Origin: Lactarius indigo
Lineage: Eukaryota > Basidiomycota > Agaricomycetes > Russulales > Russulaceae
Assembly: GCA_025766275.1 (NCBI GenBank)
Contig: JAFKAC010000009.1
Location: 2,108,001-2,172,000 of the forward strand
Reading direction: 5' to 3'
Length of the DNA: 64,000 bases
The position numbers were made by a program, and so were the translations under genes. How positions within the stretch are numbered: the first letter of the stretch is position 1; each line of letters opens with the position of its first letter. A model generated the notes under the pieces. That model made no database searches. It worked only from the letters and a program-made list of their open reading frames with translations, and was not told where the DNA came from. Below, one piece after another: positions 10,894-22,380 of the stretch.

Positions 10894-12826
10894 ATGGTCT
10901 CTGCTCTTCGCGCCTCTCTCAAAAAGGTACCATTCTCGTCTTGATTTCTTTGTACCCTCTAATGGGGCACGTCTAGACCACCTCTCCCTTCGTCCGCTCC
11001 GCTGCTTCGGCCCGTTTCTTGTCAACAGCCTCGAAACAGCCCACGCTCAAGGAGCGTCTTGCGGAGCTCATTCCTTCTGCGCAGGAACAGGTACGCACGT
11101 GTCATCCGCGCGAGCAACTCTCTGCTGCGCTGGCATCCGAACTCCGTCATTGACGTCACGTTTTCTTGCAGGTCAAGGCAGCGCGCGCTGAGCATGGCAA
11201 GAAATCTTTCGGCCCTGTCATCGTTGACCAACTCTATGGGTATGCCTTATCTCCACTGTGCTCGTCCTCGTCTGATTCTTGACTGCCACGTCACTAGTGG
11301 TATGCGCGGTCTGCCCGCCTTAATCTGGGAGGGCTCGGTTCTCGACCCTGGTAAGGTCTTCCGTGCTGCTGTCTCTTTCTTACCTCTGATGCAAGTCATT
11401 TCATAGAGGAGGGCATCCGCTTCCGCGGAAAGACCATTCCCGAAATCCAGGCGCAGCTGCCCAAAGCTCCAGGTGGTTCCGAGCCCCTTCCCGAGGGTCT
11501 CTTCTGGCTCCTCGTCACCGGCGAGATCCCAACAGCTGAGCAAGTTGCCGAGCTCTCAAAAGATTGGGCTGCACGCGCTGCTATTCCCGAGTTTGTGGAG
11601 GAAATCCTCGATAGGTGTCCCCCAACTTTGCACCCCATGAGCCAATTCAGTTTGGCTGTCACTGCTGTACGTCATTTGAGTCAGGAAGCTACCGTCATGT
11701 GTGGGCTTACGTATGGTGTCGGCTTAGCTTAACCATAACTCCGCGTTCGCCAAAGCCTATGCCGAGGGTATCACCAAGAAGGAGTACTGGGGCCCCACCT
11801 TCGAGGACTCTATGGACCTGTAAGACGGAATTTTGGGTTCCCACTGTGTGCTAACACAATACGTGAACACTAGCATCGCGAAGTTACCTAACATCGCTGG
11901 CCGCATATACCGTAATGTCTATGGTCGGGGCAAGCTTCCGTCGATTGACGCACAAAAGGATTACTCGCACAATTTTGCCACATTGCTTGGCTTTGGCGAC
12001 GACGCTGGCTTTGTTGAGCTCATGAGGCTTTACATCACCATTCACAGGTACGTTGGGCCTCTGTATTGAGTTACGTTATATGCGGTATTGAAGCAGGTAT
12101 TCCAAGTGACCACGAAGGAGGTAACGTCTCGGCGCACACCGGAAAGCTCGTCGGATCCGCGCTCTCGGATCCATTCCTTTCGTATGCTGCGGCGCTGAAT
12201 GGTCTCGCTGGTCCTCTGCATGGCCTCGCGAACCAGGAAGTACTCGTCTGGCTCACAAAAATGCAAGCCAAGATTGGAGAGGATGCTAGCGACGAAGCAG
12301 TCAGGGAGTACGTCTGGTCGACATTGAAGGGCGGCCAGGTTGTTCCTGGTTACGGTCATGCGGTGCTTCGCAAGACGGATCCCCGCTATGTCGCGCAGCG
12401 CGAGTTCGCACTCCAGCATCTGCCAGACAATAAGCTCTTCAAGCTTGTGGGCCAGATTTACAACATCGTACCAGGTGTTCTGCTCGAGGTTCGTCTTCGC
12501 TAGGATCTTGTGCCAAGTGATACTAGCTTACATGGAACAAACAGGCCGGCAAGGCAAAGAACCCCTGGCCAAACGTGGACGCGCATTCCGGCGCACTCTT
12601 GACCCACTATGGTCTGACGGAGATGCAGTACTACACGGTACTTTTCGGTGTATCACGCGCGTTTGGCGTAGCTGCGCAACTCATCTGGGACCGTGCGCTC
12701 GGTGCTCGTACGTAGTCACTTCTTTTTTTCCAAGATGTTTCTATTAACGCATATCATACAGCACTTGAGCGTCCCAAGTCGTATTCCACTGATGCCATCA
12801 ACAAAATTTTCAAGGACAAGCACTAG
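10894..12826 (+). CDS. CIT1: Citrate synthase, mitochondrial
   Basis: The enzyme condenses acetyl-CoA with oxaloacetate in the mitochondrial matrix, opening the TCA cycle. The N-terminus [11 protein letters not shown] followed by Ser/Arg-rich residues is a typical import presequence. The mature part reads [51 protein letters not shown] and [13 protein letters not shown]. Catalytic residues are present: His in [12 protein letters not shown], His in [12 protein letters not shown] and Asp in [10 protein letters not shown]. The sequence continues to [15 protein letters not shown] and ends INKIFKDKH. Around nine short GT-AG introns fit in phase. No C-terminal peroxisomal signal is visible, so this is the mitochondrial form. 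Identity is certain. Confidence 0.97.
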
Positions 12827-13253
12827 ATCCCCCGCATTAGTTTGAGAATGGGGGCGTTTGTGGGGTGGCTTCTGTAGGACCGATGTTACGGTATAACTTC
12901 CGGGCGGGGTATGGGACTGTTAGCGTTTGAGCAGCAGGCCAAGCGGCCTGGTAATGAATTAGTGACGACCTAGAGACCCTTTAATGTTACAACTATGCTT
13001 ATGGCTTGGTTCCTCACGTTTGAGTTATTGATTGCCAGTGGTTCCGAACGCATTGAGAGACTCTTCCTGTTGAGACAGACACCGAAGTACAACCATTCGG
13101 TCCGGATCATCCGTTGCTAAGGCTGCGTCTATTCCTACCCTCTCTTTCGATCGAGCCATTCCGGCGGCACGACCAACTCTCCTGTTCTTCGGTTCGACTA
13201 CAACAACGCGCGAACGCCAGTACGGGAGGATCCGATAACAACAAACAGCGATC
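12827..13253. other. Intergenic, citrate synthase 3' end to ZNF830-like promoter
   Basis: These 427 bases carry the citrate synthase 3' UTR and the promoter of the next gene, which runs in the same direction. Short ORFs here show no recognisable product. Confidence 0.5.
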
Positions 13254-14132
13254 ATGGCCGATGTCCGCGCGCTACTCAAAGCAAAACGGCAAGAAGCCCG
13301 CGTCACCCACCCTTACGCCACCTACAGCGCGAGCGGCGCGTTGCGATGTGCTGCGTGCGGCGCTGCAGTCAAATTCGCCAGTGCGTGGGAGGGACACCTG
13401 GGCAGCAAAGCCCACCGCGTCGCCGTGGCAAATCTAAAAGCAAAGGAGGAAGCAGCAGCAGCAGCAGCAGCAGAAGCGTCTAGTCGGCTAAAGCGGAACG
13501 CGGAGGAGCAGCAAGGTGAAGATGTGGATACGCAGATGGAGGTGGAGGTAGAGCCGCCTGCGAAGAGGCAGCGCACGGAGGAGCGCGAGCTCGACGCCTC
13601 GCGCGCTGCTGCTGCTGCCTTTCCTACAGACTTTTTCTCGGACCCTTCGCGCGCGCCACAGATGCTGCCAGAAGATGATGACGACGACGACGATAAAATG
13701 GTCGAGGACGGTGGTGACAAGAGCAGCGCAGCGCCAAAGTCCCAGCTCGACCTCGAGTTGGCTGCGTTCGAGCGCGACCTACAGCAACAGCGCGAGCCAC
13801 CCGCCGATCCCCAAGAGACGTATGCGCGCGCGACAGTCGCTGCGGAGCCGGAACTGGTGCCTGGATTTGAGGGACTGCCTGGTCAGGCGCCGGGAGGAGG
13901 GGAGGAGGCGGCAGCGCCATCGGAGAAGGAACAGAAGGTGTCTGAGGAGGAGGAGCGCAGACGTAAACAGCAAGAAGAGCATGAGCTGATTATGGATCGG
14001 CTGCTCGAGGAGGAGCGCGCGCAGGAAGAGGCGGACAGCCGCGTTGCAACGCTGAAAAATCGGGTGGAGATGCTCAAGAAGAAGCGCGAGCTCGCAAAGG
14101 TGAAGGGCAACAAGGCAGAGGCACGGACCTGA
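13254..14132 (+). CDS. ZNF830/CCDC16-like zinc-finger coiled-coil protein
   Basis: This is a single-exon gene of 292 residues. Near the N-terminus a C2H2 finger of the U1/matrin type is visible: LRCAACGAAVKFASAWEGHLGSKAH (residues about 30-55). Next come an Ala/Glu-rich helix, a Glu/Asp-rich region with KRQRTEE, the motif FPTDFFSDPS, the patch DDDDDDDK, and LDLELAAFERDLQQ. A long C-terminal coiled coil (EEERRRKQQEEHELIMDRLLEEE, VEMLKKKRELAKVKG) closes the protein. This domain order matches animal ZNF830/CCDC16, found in spliceosomes and linked to DNA-damage responses. Function in fungi is inferred from family only. Repetitive GAG/GCA codons explain the many antisense ORFs here. Confidence 0.8.
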   Translation: MADVRALLKAKRQEARVTHPYATYSASGALRCAACGAAVKFASAWEGHLGSKAHRVAVANLKAKEEAAAAAAAEASSRLKRNAEEQQGEDVDTQMEVEVEPPAKRQRTEERELDASRAAAAAFPTDFFSDPSRAPQMLPEDDDDDDDKMVEDGGDKSSAAPKSQLDLELAAFERDLQQQREPPADPQETYARATVAAEPELVPGFEGLPGQAPGGGEEAAAPSEKEQKVSEEEERRRKQQEEHELIMDRLLEEERAQEEADSRVATLKNRVEMLKKKRELAKVKGNKAEART

Positions 14133-14238
14133 ACGTCTGTACGCTATATTTCTGTTTGTGACATGATCGTTCTGTATATGCATCCACCATTCTATGCGAG
14201 ATTTTACATGATGGGGACTGAACGGTGTCATATTTTTA

Positions 14239-15498
14239 CTACGACTGTTCTACCTCCTTTTCCTCGTCTGCCACTCTGAGTCCGATCCACTGCAGCCAGT
14301 CCACGTTGTTCTTGTGCATGATCATGAGGCCCAAAACGACGGGGAGCCACCACAGAGAATGCATGAACACTTTGCGTGCATGGGCATCGCTGCCAAACTT
14401 GTTGAACTGCCAAGCCGCGCGGACCCAAATGGCATTCGGCACGAGGCTGGTCAGCGCGAACGTCCACGTGGTGAGCCCAGAGAGCGGGACGAGCGCAGAG
14501 CAGATGCCGGTGAGGAGCAGCACATGACGCAGTGCGACGAGCCGATTCTTGCGCGCGTCGAGCACCGCGAGCATTTGATACCCGCTCTGCGCGTACGCGC
14601 CGCGCACGAACTGCGCGAGCGCGTTGAAGTGTGGGAACTGCCACGAGAACATCAGCGCGAACAGCGCCCACGGCGCGAGCGGGTTCTCAAGCACAGGCAC
14701 AGTCGTTGTTAGGAGGAACGGTGGGAGTGACACCGCGAGGGGGTGCGCCGCGCTCGGGACGAGTGTGCCCCCGACGGCCGCCCACCCCATCAGCGGCGGT
14801 ACGGCGCCGACGACGGCCCCCACCCACGTATTCCACACGGAGCGTCGCTTCATCCACGTATATGGACCCGCGTAGAGCGCGATGTTCGCCGCGCCGAGAA
14901 ACGCCGTCGTCGGGTTGCACATCGTCCAGAGGAGTGCGGGGCCCGCGAGGCCCGTCGCGGCTGCAAAGGCGGCGGCGTGCGCGGGGCTCACGGCGCACCG
15001 GACGAGCGGGCGCCCGCGCGTGCGCGCCATTTGCGCGTCGTAGGGCACCTCCTGGAGCTGGTTGAGCGTGTTTGCAGACGCGCTGCAGAGCGCGGTGCCT
15101 AGTGCCGTGGAGAGCAGCACGGGTACGGTCGTGGGGAGTGGGGAAAGCGCGACGCCGGACATGGCGACGAGGACGTTGAAGGCGGAGAGGCGCGATTTGG
15201 ACAGCTGCGCGTAGATGCCAAGGAGACGGGCTGGGGTGAGGGCCGGAATGGGCCGGTACGAGGCCAACGGGACAGATTGTTGGGGCGGTGGGGTGTCCGC
15301 TGGATGTGGTGGCTCGAGCTCTGGCGCCACTACACCATTGTGGAAGAAGAAGGACGAGAAATCAAAAGGTTTCGAACCGACAGTGGTCGAATGAGGTCGG
15401 CTCAGGAGTGGTGCTGAATGGCGTATCCGGTAGCACAGCCCTTTGTACGAGGATGAGGACCTAGAGACATTGCGCAAAAGCACCGTTCCAGGCAACAT
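14239..15498 (-). CDS. COX10: COX10, protoheme IX farnesyltransferase
   Basis: COX10 is an inner-mitochondrial-membrane UbiA-type prenyltransferase that converts heme B to heme O for cytochrome c oxidase. I prefer the ATG at 15498 (MLPGTVLLRNVSRSSSSYKG), which opens a good presequence; an in-frame ATG exists 37 codons upstream at 15609. Motifs: LSKSRLSAFNVLVAMSG, NTLNQLQEVPYDAQMARTR (Asp-containing prenyl-diphosphate site), RPLVR, MKRRSVWNTWVGAVVGAVPPLMGW, MFSWQFPHFNALA and YQMLAVLD. Multiple hydrophobic segments span the membrane. The catalytic body is one exon with very high GC. It is head-to-head with U1-70K and convergent with the ZNF830-like gene. Confidence 0.96.
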   Translation of the reverse strand: MLPGTVLLRNVSRSSSSYKGLCYRIRHSAPLLSRPHSTTVGSKPFDFSSFFFHNGVVAPELEPPHPADTPPPQQSVPLASYRPIPALTPARLLGIYAQLSKSRLSAFNVLVAMSGVALSPLPTTVPVLLSTALGTALCSASANTLNQLQEVPYDAQMARTRGRPLVRCAVSPAHAAAFAAATGLAGPALLWTMCNPTTAFLGAANIALYAGPYTWMKRRSVWNTWVGAVVGAVPPLMGWAAVGGTLVPSAAHPLAVSLPPFLLTTTVPVLENPLAPWALFALMFSWQFPHFNALAQFVRGAYAQSGYQMLAVLDARKNRLVALRHVLLLTGICSALVPLSGLTTWTFALTSLVPNAIWVRAAWQFNKFGSDAHARKVFMHSLWWLPVVLGLMIMHKNNVDWLQWIGLRVADEEKEVEQS

Positions 15499-15778
15499 AG
15501 TCTGTCGCCCGCAGTGGGGCACCTGGTCTTGGTATGAACTATATATTCTGCATGATATGGTAGAAATTGACCGACCTTGACTGGGAGACTCGAGTCGGAG
15601 TTTGAACAAGCGTGTTTGACACTCACGCAGTCGCTGACAGCAACTCGTCCTATTTCCCTCCCTCCCAATTCATATTCATCCTATTCGTACAGCGCGCAGT
15701 CTATTCCTGTCCATTGCGCTTTAATTATTTGCAGAAGCAGTTCTCTTACAGCCGTTATCCCGCGGCAAGCGTGCTACC

Positions 15779-17171
15779 ATGCCAGGTACACACCTTCTCC
15801 CTCCAAACTTGCTCAAACTCTTTGCTCCTCGACCCCCACTCCCATACACACGACCCGTCGACAAGGACATCGGACGTGTCACCAAAAAAAATGTCACCGG
15901 CGTTGGCTCTTTGCTTGCCTTCCTCAAGGAAGGTGCCATGGCAGGCCTCGCAAATGGCAACGCTGAAGGAATGGAAGAAGGCGAGGAACCTACCTTCACT
16001 CTCGCAGAAGAGATGAAACGCCAAGTACGACGCGAGGAACGGAAAAAGAAGAGAGCAGATGAGTTCCAAAAAGCAAAGGAGTCATGTACGTGCTTTTCGT
16101 CATCGCCTGACGGTCACCACTAATCGTGTTCATATGAACTCAAGATAAACCACAGGAAGACCCACAAGCAGTGGGTGATCCTTACAAGACTCTGTTCATT
16201 TCCCGGCTTGTGCGTCTTTGGTTCTGTATGTTCACAACACACAACTGATCACTGCTTCTCACAGCACAAACAAGCGACGGAAAGTGACCTCCGTAGAGAA
16301 TTCGAAATCTATGGCACCATTGAAAGGGTCAGAATCGTGAAAGACAAAAAAGGACGCGGCAGGGGCTATGCATTCGTCGTTTATGAGCGAGAACGAGACA
16401 TGAAAGGTTATTCAGACCTCGCAGTTTTTTTGGTTACCTGGACGTTTACTGACACAGCCGGCTCACTCTTTGCTTAACTTGTCTAGCCGCGTACAAAGAG
16501 TCAGACGGCCTACATATCATGGGAAAGCGTATCTTGGTCGATGTCGAGCGTGGACGCACTGTTCGGGGATGGAAACCACGTCGTCTTGGAGGTGGCCTCG
16601 GTGGTCGTCCCAAACCCGTTGAACCTACACCTTCATACGCGCCTGGAGGTGGTAGGGGTGGATTCCGAGGCGGGTTTGACCGTGGCCGTGGCGGATTCCG
16701 TGGAGGTGGTCGCGGATTTGGAGCACGTGGAGGAGGAGGATTTAGTGACCGGGGAGGCTTTGGTGACCGGGGTGGAGGCGGCTTTCGAGGCGGTGGCGGT
16801 GGCTTCAGAGGCAACCGGGATGACTTTGGGGGTCCGCCGAGAGGTGGAGGCGGCTTCAGGTCGGTATCTGCTGATCCCTCTGGTGTTTGCATTGTCTGAC
16901 GTGCCGTTCTTTTACCAGAGGTAGGGGTGGAGGTTTGGGATACCAAAGTGGAGGATTCAATGACGGCCCGCCTCCGGGCAGGTTTGGAGGTCCCTCTGGA
17001 CCAGGCGCCGGGCCTGGTGGACCAGGTGGGTACGGCCCTCCTGGTGGGGGTCAAAACTATGGTCCCCCTGGAGGCAGTGGTCCTGGTAGTTTTGGCGGTG
17101 ACCGAGGATATCTCAAGCGAGAGGGCCCAGGAGGTTTCGACGATCGAGACGCCAAGCGGCCGCGATACTAG
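15779..17171 (+). CDS. SNP1: U1 snRNP 70 kDa protein
   Basis: This protein binds stem-loop I of U1 snRNA and helps recognise 5' splice sites. It starts [20 protein letters not shown] and continues [18 protein letters not shown] and [12 protein letters not shown], the conserved N-terminal region. A charged helix ([24 protein letters not shown]) precedes the RRM. In the RRM, RNP2 is TLFISRL, then [20 protein letters not shown], and RNP1 is [10 protein letters not shown]. After it comes [28 protein letters not shown], diagnostic for U1-70K. The tail is a Gly/Arg-rich RGG segment (about 16640-17100) in place of the mammalian RS domain. Introns at about 16086-16150, 16194-16265, 16405-16486 and 16859-16918 fit. 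The end is DRDAKRPRY. Confidence 0.96.
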
Positions 17172-19033
17172 GTGCTTTGCAATTGCACTCCACCAGGTGT
17201 TACTGTAAGTGGGTGGTAGGATATAGCTTCTTCTCTTCCTCTGTCTTTTCTTGCTTTGCTGTCTTTAGCGGCTCGTAAGTATAGCTGGTTGGGCGGTTGT
17301 GGATTGTTAGTATCAAAGGCAAGTATAAACTCGCATTGTCTATTTTTGACTTTCTATTTCCTTTTTGGGTACTCTCCCACTGGTTCTAGCACATTCAATC
17401 TAAAAATTGCCGTGCAGAAGAGTTAAATCAGTCCATCAGGATGTAGCATGGACTCGGAATACAGTGCGAATGTAATCCGAAGCGGTGCATGATGGAAGGA
17501 TTTGACTTATGATGTGAATGTTGTGAGGGTTCCATTCATTCGATGAGTCGATCCAACTATCTCAGCTCGGCCAAACTCGGGTTCCGGAAACCGATCAGCG
17601 TTCGAACCGCACGAACGATCAAGGGTTCCCATCCAGAAGAGAAGGGGAAGAAGAAAGAAAAAAAAAAAAACTTGCTGTTTTGTTTTGTCGGCGGCCTTGT
17701 GTGTTGTTTGCGGAACATGCAACGATGGAGAACAAGTGGATTGAATGGAAGGTGTGTTCGCCGGGATTGCCCGCTGTGATGATAGGTTCCATCGAACTGT
17801 CTTCTGAGTTGCGCACATTGGCCGAGAAAATAGTCCGGCGGTTTGAATTTGAGGGTGCCCGTCGTCTCTGTCATGTCACCCGATCAGAAAGAACTTGCTG
17901 GGTCAGTTCGTGTTGATACCACACGCTGGACACGCACCCCTTCTACCTAGCAACCCCGGACCCGGTGCCTCTCTTCCCGACACCGACAATCATTTCCTTG
18001 TCCGTTTACGGCCCCTCCGCTGTTTGCCAAGTTCCAGGCCCCATTCCCGGTTGCAGAGAAATCAGCTTCGCGTCCGACCGTGTCAGTAACGCGCCCTCAA
18101 CGCAATTCGCCCGACCGCCTGGTCCCTTCGCTCGGCCTTCCTCTGACGTACGTGCGTTGCGGCGGTGCTGTCACCCGCAGGAACAACCTCAAACGGGGGC
18201 CGTGTTTGTCGAGATCCCTTATCTTGCGCTAACAAACCTAAGTAATGCTTCTTCTCGAGTCATGGGACTGGGTCGTTCCTCTTCCCCCTCCCCCCCCCCC
18301 CCCCCTTTCCTCGGAGCGGCGCACCTTCAGTCATCCCGGATGTGATCGGTCGGGCTCGCGGTGCCCACGCTCACGCCGCAGCAAACTTTGGGCCAAACGT
18401 ATCTTTGGAGGTGCCTGCGCTCGGTACGGGGTGAAACGCGAGCGTTCCCTTGCCAGCCGAGCGCCAAACCCGAGTATCGTTCCTGGAGAAATGAGATCGA
18501 ACTGCAACCTACAGCGGCTAACCTTCTCAAGCTCTCGACGTGATGCCTTCTTGCTCTGAATCTGCAACAGACTCCGTGAGACCGTCCCCTTGCGCCCTTC
18601 TCCTTCCGTAACGTCGGAGCCAATGGGCTCTATCCCCACCTGGTACGTCTTATCATCCGTTCTCGCCTTCCGTTCAGGAGAGATACCGACCTCACACACT
18701 CTTCCCCCCAATTGGTCTCGCTACGGTTCCCTTGCATTTTTTTTTTATATTTCGTTGGTTCAGTCATCCGATCGAGATCCTTTCCCATCCCGATCATCGG
18801 TTTCACGCTCACGACCCTGACCAGACCCACTCAGCTGGCACCGCGCAGCTCAAAGCGCCCGTTTACGAGCCGATTCTCTTCTTTCAACTCTTTTTCTGTT
18901 TGAGCAGCTTAATCTGGGGGGGTTGCTTCATCTAGCTTCGTCGATTTCTTCCCCCACTTCCTCCACCACCCTTTAACTAATCAACCTGGCGGTGACCCTA
19001 CTGACTCGCAAGCCGGCTTGGGATTTTCCTACA
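17172..19033. other. Long non-coding spacer / leader before the homeodomain gene
   Basis: This 1.86-kb stretch holds the U1-70K 3' UTR and then a pyrimidine-rich region leading to the homeodomain gene start. It includes a poly-A stretch near 17660-17670, a 16-base C run at 18290-18305 and a T run near 18737. Short ORFs on both strands (up to about 126 codons) have no recognisable product. A long transcribed leader of the regulator gene is likely but inferred. Confidence 0.5.
18290..18305 (+). repeat. Homopolymer C16 run
   Basis: An uninterrupted run of sixteen C, preceded by CCCCCT, lies in a pyrimidine-rich region upstream of the homeodomain gene. It may be length-unstable, and the reverse strand is a G tract that could form a quadruplex between molecules. 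Confidence 0.85.
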
Positions 19034-20917
19034 ATGGAACGTGAGTGTTGTTGGGCGCAAACACGACGCGACCATCGCTTCTGACGATACGCCTCTCTTA
19101 TAGCCAGGGACGAGCGCCTCACCAGCCGCCCCCTCCACGTCGCTTCTTCTCAACCCACACTAGATTTTTCCTCCTGCTTGAAGCAGGTTCCCAATGAAGA
19201 TCTCGAGTTTCCAATCACAGAGTCACCCATGTCCTCTCCCCAGTCAGAGCCGATCACAAAATCACCCGATACACTACAGGAGTCGGCGAGCAATAGCGCG
19301 TTGTCCCCCAGTGTGGACGCCGAAGCCACATCTTCGCCTGATGTCAACCACCGTCGGATCTCGACAGGCAGTAGTAGCAGGAGCGCTGGTGGCGAGAGGG
19401 AGAAACGAAAGCGGTCCAGGGTGACGCCAGACCAGCTCGTCCATCTCGAGCGATTCTTCAGCATGGACAGGAGTCCGACGGCAGCGCGACGGCGAGAGAT
19501 CAGTGAGCTTCTGGGCATGCAGGAGCGGCAGACCCAGATTTGGTTTCAAAATAGGTGAGCCGTCTTCTCTATGCAAATCGCCGTGCCCACGTTGAAGCTG
19601 CGGCCGCGGTGATCAAGACGCGCAAAGGCAAAACTACTCAATGGAAAAGGAAAGGGAAGAACTGATTCCACGCCCCCCACAACCCCCCCAGACCTGTTTC
19701 CTGGTTACGATGCAGACCTACACAGTCTCATTCACGAGAGCGAGCGTGAGTCACTTTATCCCACGAGCACTGAAATTTTATTCACCGAACATCGCACAGC
19801 CGTTACGATTATACCTTGTACAGACCTCACCATTGGAACCTGGCGCAGGATAGCCACCCAAGTCAGTAAGCACGACCTTGTCGCCTACGTTTGCGAGTCG
19901 CGGAACTGCCTCACCTGGTTCATTCACTCGACCGGGTACGGCTTTAAAATGGAGATACCCTTCGACACCATCGCCGAGACCGAGTATGTCAATGCGGCGC
20001 CTGGCTCTGGCCTAGCCTCATTCTTCCTCACTCAATCCCCCCTCTTCTATCTGGAGGATATCGCAACATCCCCCACTGGTGGACCTCCCGTGCGCACCTG
20101 GAAGCGCTGTGCGGACTGGACTGAGGGTATGCAGGCCACCAAGGTTCTCCGCCACGATCTCCTTGGTTCCGCCGTGCAACTCACCTACCTCCTTGGAAAA
20201 TTCCAATCCTCTCCCGGCTCCGACATCCGCTTGCGTTGTCCCCCGTACGTGCGGCCAGAGCTTCAGTCGGGACTTTCTTCGGACCAAAACCCTGTTTCTA
20301 TACCTGCCAGTCTCGGTCTCGGCCTCACGAGCGAGCCGCACAGCTACCGCCCGCCGTTCGGTGGGAGTGCGATCGATGGGGTGCGAGATAATAACCTGGT
20401 GACAGACGTGCCAAAGCGCTATGCCTTCGCTGAGGTCCCCTTACCGCTCAGTGCACCGGCGGAAACGACCGCGTACGGCGGTGACCACCTTGGAGCCTCG
20501 TCACATTCCCACCACCTCGCTCTGGCGGACAGTTCGTCGTCCTCTACGTCTACCGCCTATCCCCCTTATCAGCTGTCCTCTGCTTCATCCTCGTCGAGCT
20601 ATCCCGCCGCCGCCATGTCGCTATACCCCATAGACGTCTCCGTTCAAAGGCCACAGTCCCACTTGGGCGGCGGCTATGCCCAAGTATCGTCTGGTACTGG
20701 ACAATCACCGTACGTCGTTGGGCAGGGGCATGGCTATTCTATACCTGCGTCTGCGCCGCCGTCTCATTCTCATTTCGAACTGGCGCCTACGCCGCCGCCG
20801 CCGTCCCTGGTCCCGCAACAGTACCAACGACACCAGACGTCACAGATGACCGGACAACCAGTGTCGGTGACGCTGCCGTTTGGCAATGGCTTTGATAATA
20901 GCGGGCACCATGAATAA
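19034..20917 (+). CDS. Homeodomain transcription factor (Hom2-like)
   Basis: Exon 1 is ATGGAAC at 19034, joined after a short intron to give MEPRDERLTSRPLHVASSQ. A Ser/Pro-rich region leads to a homeodomain: RKRSRVTPDQLVHLERFF, RREISELLGMQERQTQIWFQNRRAKAKLLNGK. The intron inside QNR|RAKAK fits in phase. Next comes a conserved-looking block of about 150 residues: TIIPCTDLTIGTWRRIAT, HDLVAYVCESRNCLTWFIHS, GYGFKMEIPFDTIAETEYV, FFLTQSPLFYLE, then RTWKRCADWTEGMQATKVLRH and AVQLTYLLG. The C-terminal 200 residues are Ser/Pro/His/Tyr-rich and probably disordered. This arrangement is, from memory, that of mushroom Hom-type regulators involved in fruiting; assignment to Hom2 rather than another Hom protein is tentative. 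Confidence 0.82.
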
Positions 20918-21541
20918 TTAGGTACGGTGCAGACGCTGGGCGCCGATATTTTCAGTGTTGTTGTCCTCCCTCCCTCCCCACTCGTTGTGTTCATGTATTG
21001 TTCGTGTCTCCTCATCTATTCTCCTCTGCTACAATATAATATAATGAAAGGTATCTAAACACACCAACTGTTTTACAGTAGCACCTGGACATTATCATAC
21101 ACACGGCTACTCATGTCTCACAAAGTTTGTATCTCTGCTGCCGACGCGGACAAATCCGAAGCTAAAGAGTTATTGGCCCCGTCGTTGCTCTCTATGATTT
21201 ACTGAACAACTGGGGGGTTCTTTAAGTTACAACTGTGTCAACTGTGTTTTTTTTTTCTGAGTTTTTTTTTGGTTGGCGCAACAATCTTGATCGTGGCGGT
21301 CGCTGGAGGAAAAAGCTGAGTGAGGAATTCACTCAGTAACGATTGACCTGAGTGATCATTTTCATTGGCTAGCCCATTTGGACACGCCTATACACAAAAA
21401 AAAAAAGTAATGCAACCAAGTTGTACCGATGTCCTGGGCCTCCCACCCGCGGCGATATTACTCGCTAGGAACGGAAAGATGCAGCGAGAGATAGAGCCAC
21501 TGTGCATGGAAACTCCTTGTCCCCCAGAGGGACTAAGCCGT
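20918..21541. other. Intergenic between convergent genes
   Basis: This stretch lies between the homeodomain gene and TIM13, which converge. It contains AT-rich stretches (ATATAATATAAT near 21035), T and A runs (21247, 21399) and no credible ORF. It is likely two 3' UTRs and polyadenylation signals. Confidence 0.5.
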
Positions 21542-22165
21542 TCAGACCTGTCCTTCTAAGCGCTCCTTGGTTAGACGCGCTGTGTAGGTACGACTGATGA
21601 TATTGACTAAAGGACCCGAGCTGTCAGTCAACCGGATGAAATAATTTGCAGGGTGTTCGCCGCTTACAGGCTTCCATGTAACGGTCAAAACAGCGCGAAA
21701 GACAGGTCTGCGCAGCGGCGCGACACACGAAAGAAGCAAAGAAAAAAAAAAGATCAATCAGTCAGGGGGACGTGTCGAAAGGGGTCAGACGAAGGGAAAG
21801 GCCGAGTACTGCACCTCTTCTGAGCTAGATAGAGACGTAGACGGCTTGGTCACGCATTTCGCGAAACATTTGTCGTTCGTTTTCTGTAAAGTGGACCGGT
21901 TGTTGTTTGTTAGAAACGAACGCCAAGAGAAAAAAAGTGTAAAAGTTCACGAACGTTGATGAGTTCTTGCGCATTCGCGAGGGCAAGCTCGTTGCGCACA
22001 GAAGCCATGACCGCCTCTTTGCGCGCGTTGAGATCTTTTCGTCACCATGGAGAACACGTATATAAAGGTTACTCCCAGGGCAGGGAAACGGAAACGAGGG
22101 GACATACCTTTGGGTGGTCCCGCATCGGTCGAAGATGAGCCACTGCCGCCAAAGATAGAGGACAT
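21542..22165 (-). CDS. TIM13: TIM13, small Tim chaperone of the mitochondrial intermembrane space
   Basis: Tim13 pairs with Tim8 to chaperone hydrophobic precursors across the intermembrane space. Four or more short exons assemble in phase: MSSIFGGSGSSSTDAGPPK; DLNARKEAVMASVRNELALANAQELIN; KTNDKCFAKCVTKPS with TSLSSSEE; TCLSRCFDRYMEAF; NIISRTYTARLTKERLEGQV. The twin CX3C pairs (CFAKC and CLSRC) that form the two disulfides are present, and the length of just under 100 residues is normal for the family. The gene is easily missed because no exon exceeds about 80 bases. It is head-to-head with JJJ1. Confidence 0.93.
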
Positions 22166-22380
22166 CCTTTTGGTTGTTCTTTTGCTTTCGACTTGGCGAC
22201 GTGGTTTTGAGAGGCCAGCAGCACACGGCACGTGATCGCTTCGATTGGTCTCGGGCCGGGACGGGCCGGAGGAAGGGGACACAAGATTTTAGACTTCAAG
22301 CTGCTGACCAGGGTCATTCGAGTTGACGGCACCCCGCGACGTCTGGCGGAGAGGTCTTTCCGAACTAATTCGGCTACACG

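Noticed and set aside
14228..15102. Arg/Pro-rich ORFs on both strands over COX10
   Set aside because: They are alternate frames of a very GC-rich single exon; COX10 explains the segment completely.
17590..17620. GTTCGAACC-like sequence resembling a tRNA B box
   Set aside because: No matching A box at the right spacing and no cloverleaf can be folded; other TCGAAC sites lie in coding exons.
18327..18711. Minus-strand ORFs of about 100-126 codons in the homeodomain leader
   Set aside because: There are no motifs, no splice context and a biased composition; treated as chance ORFs.
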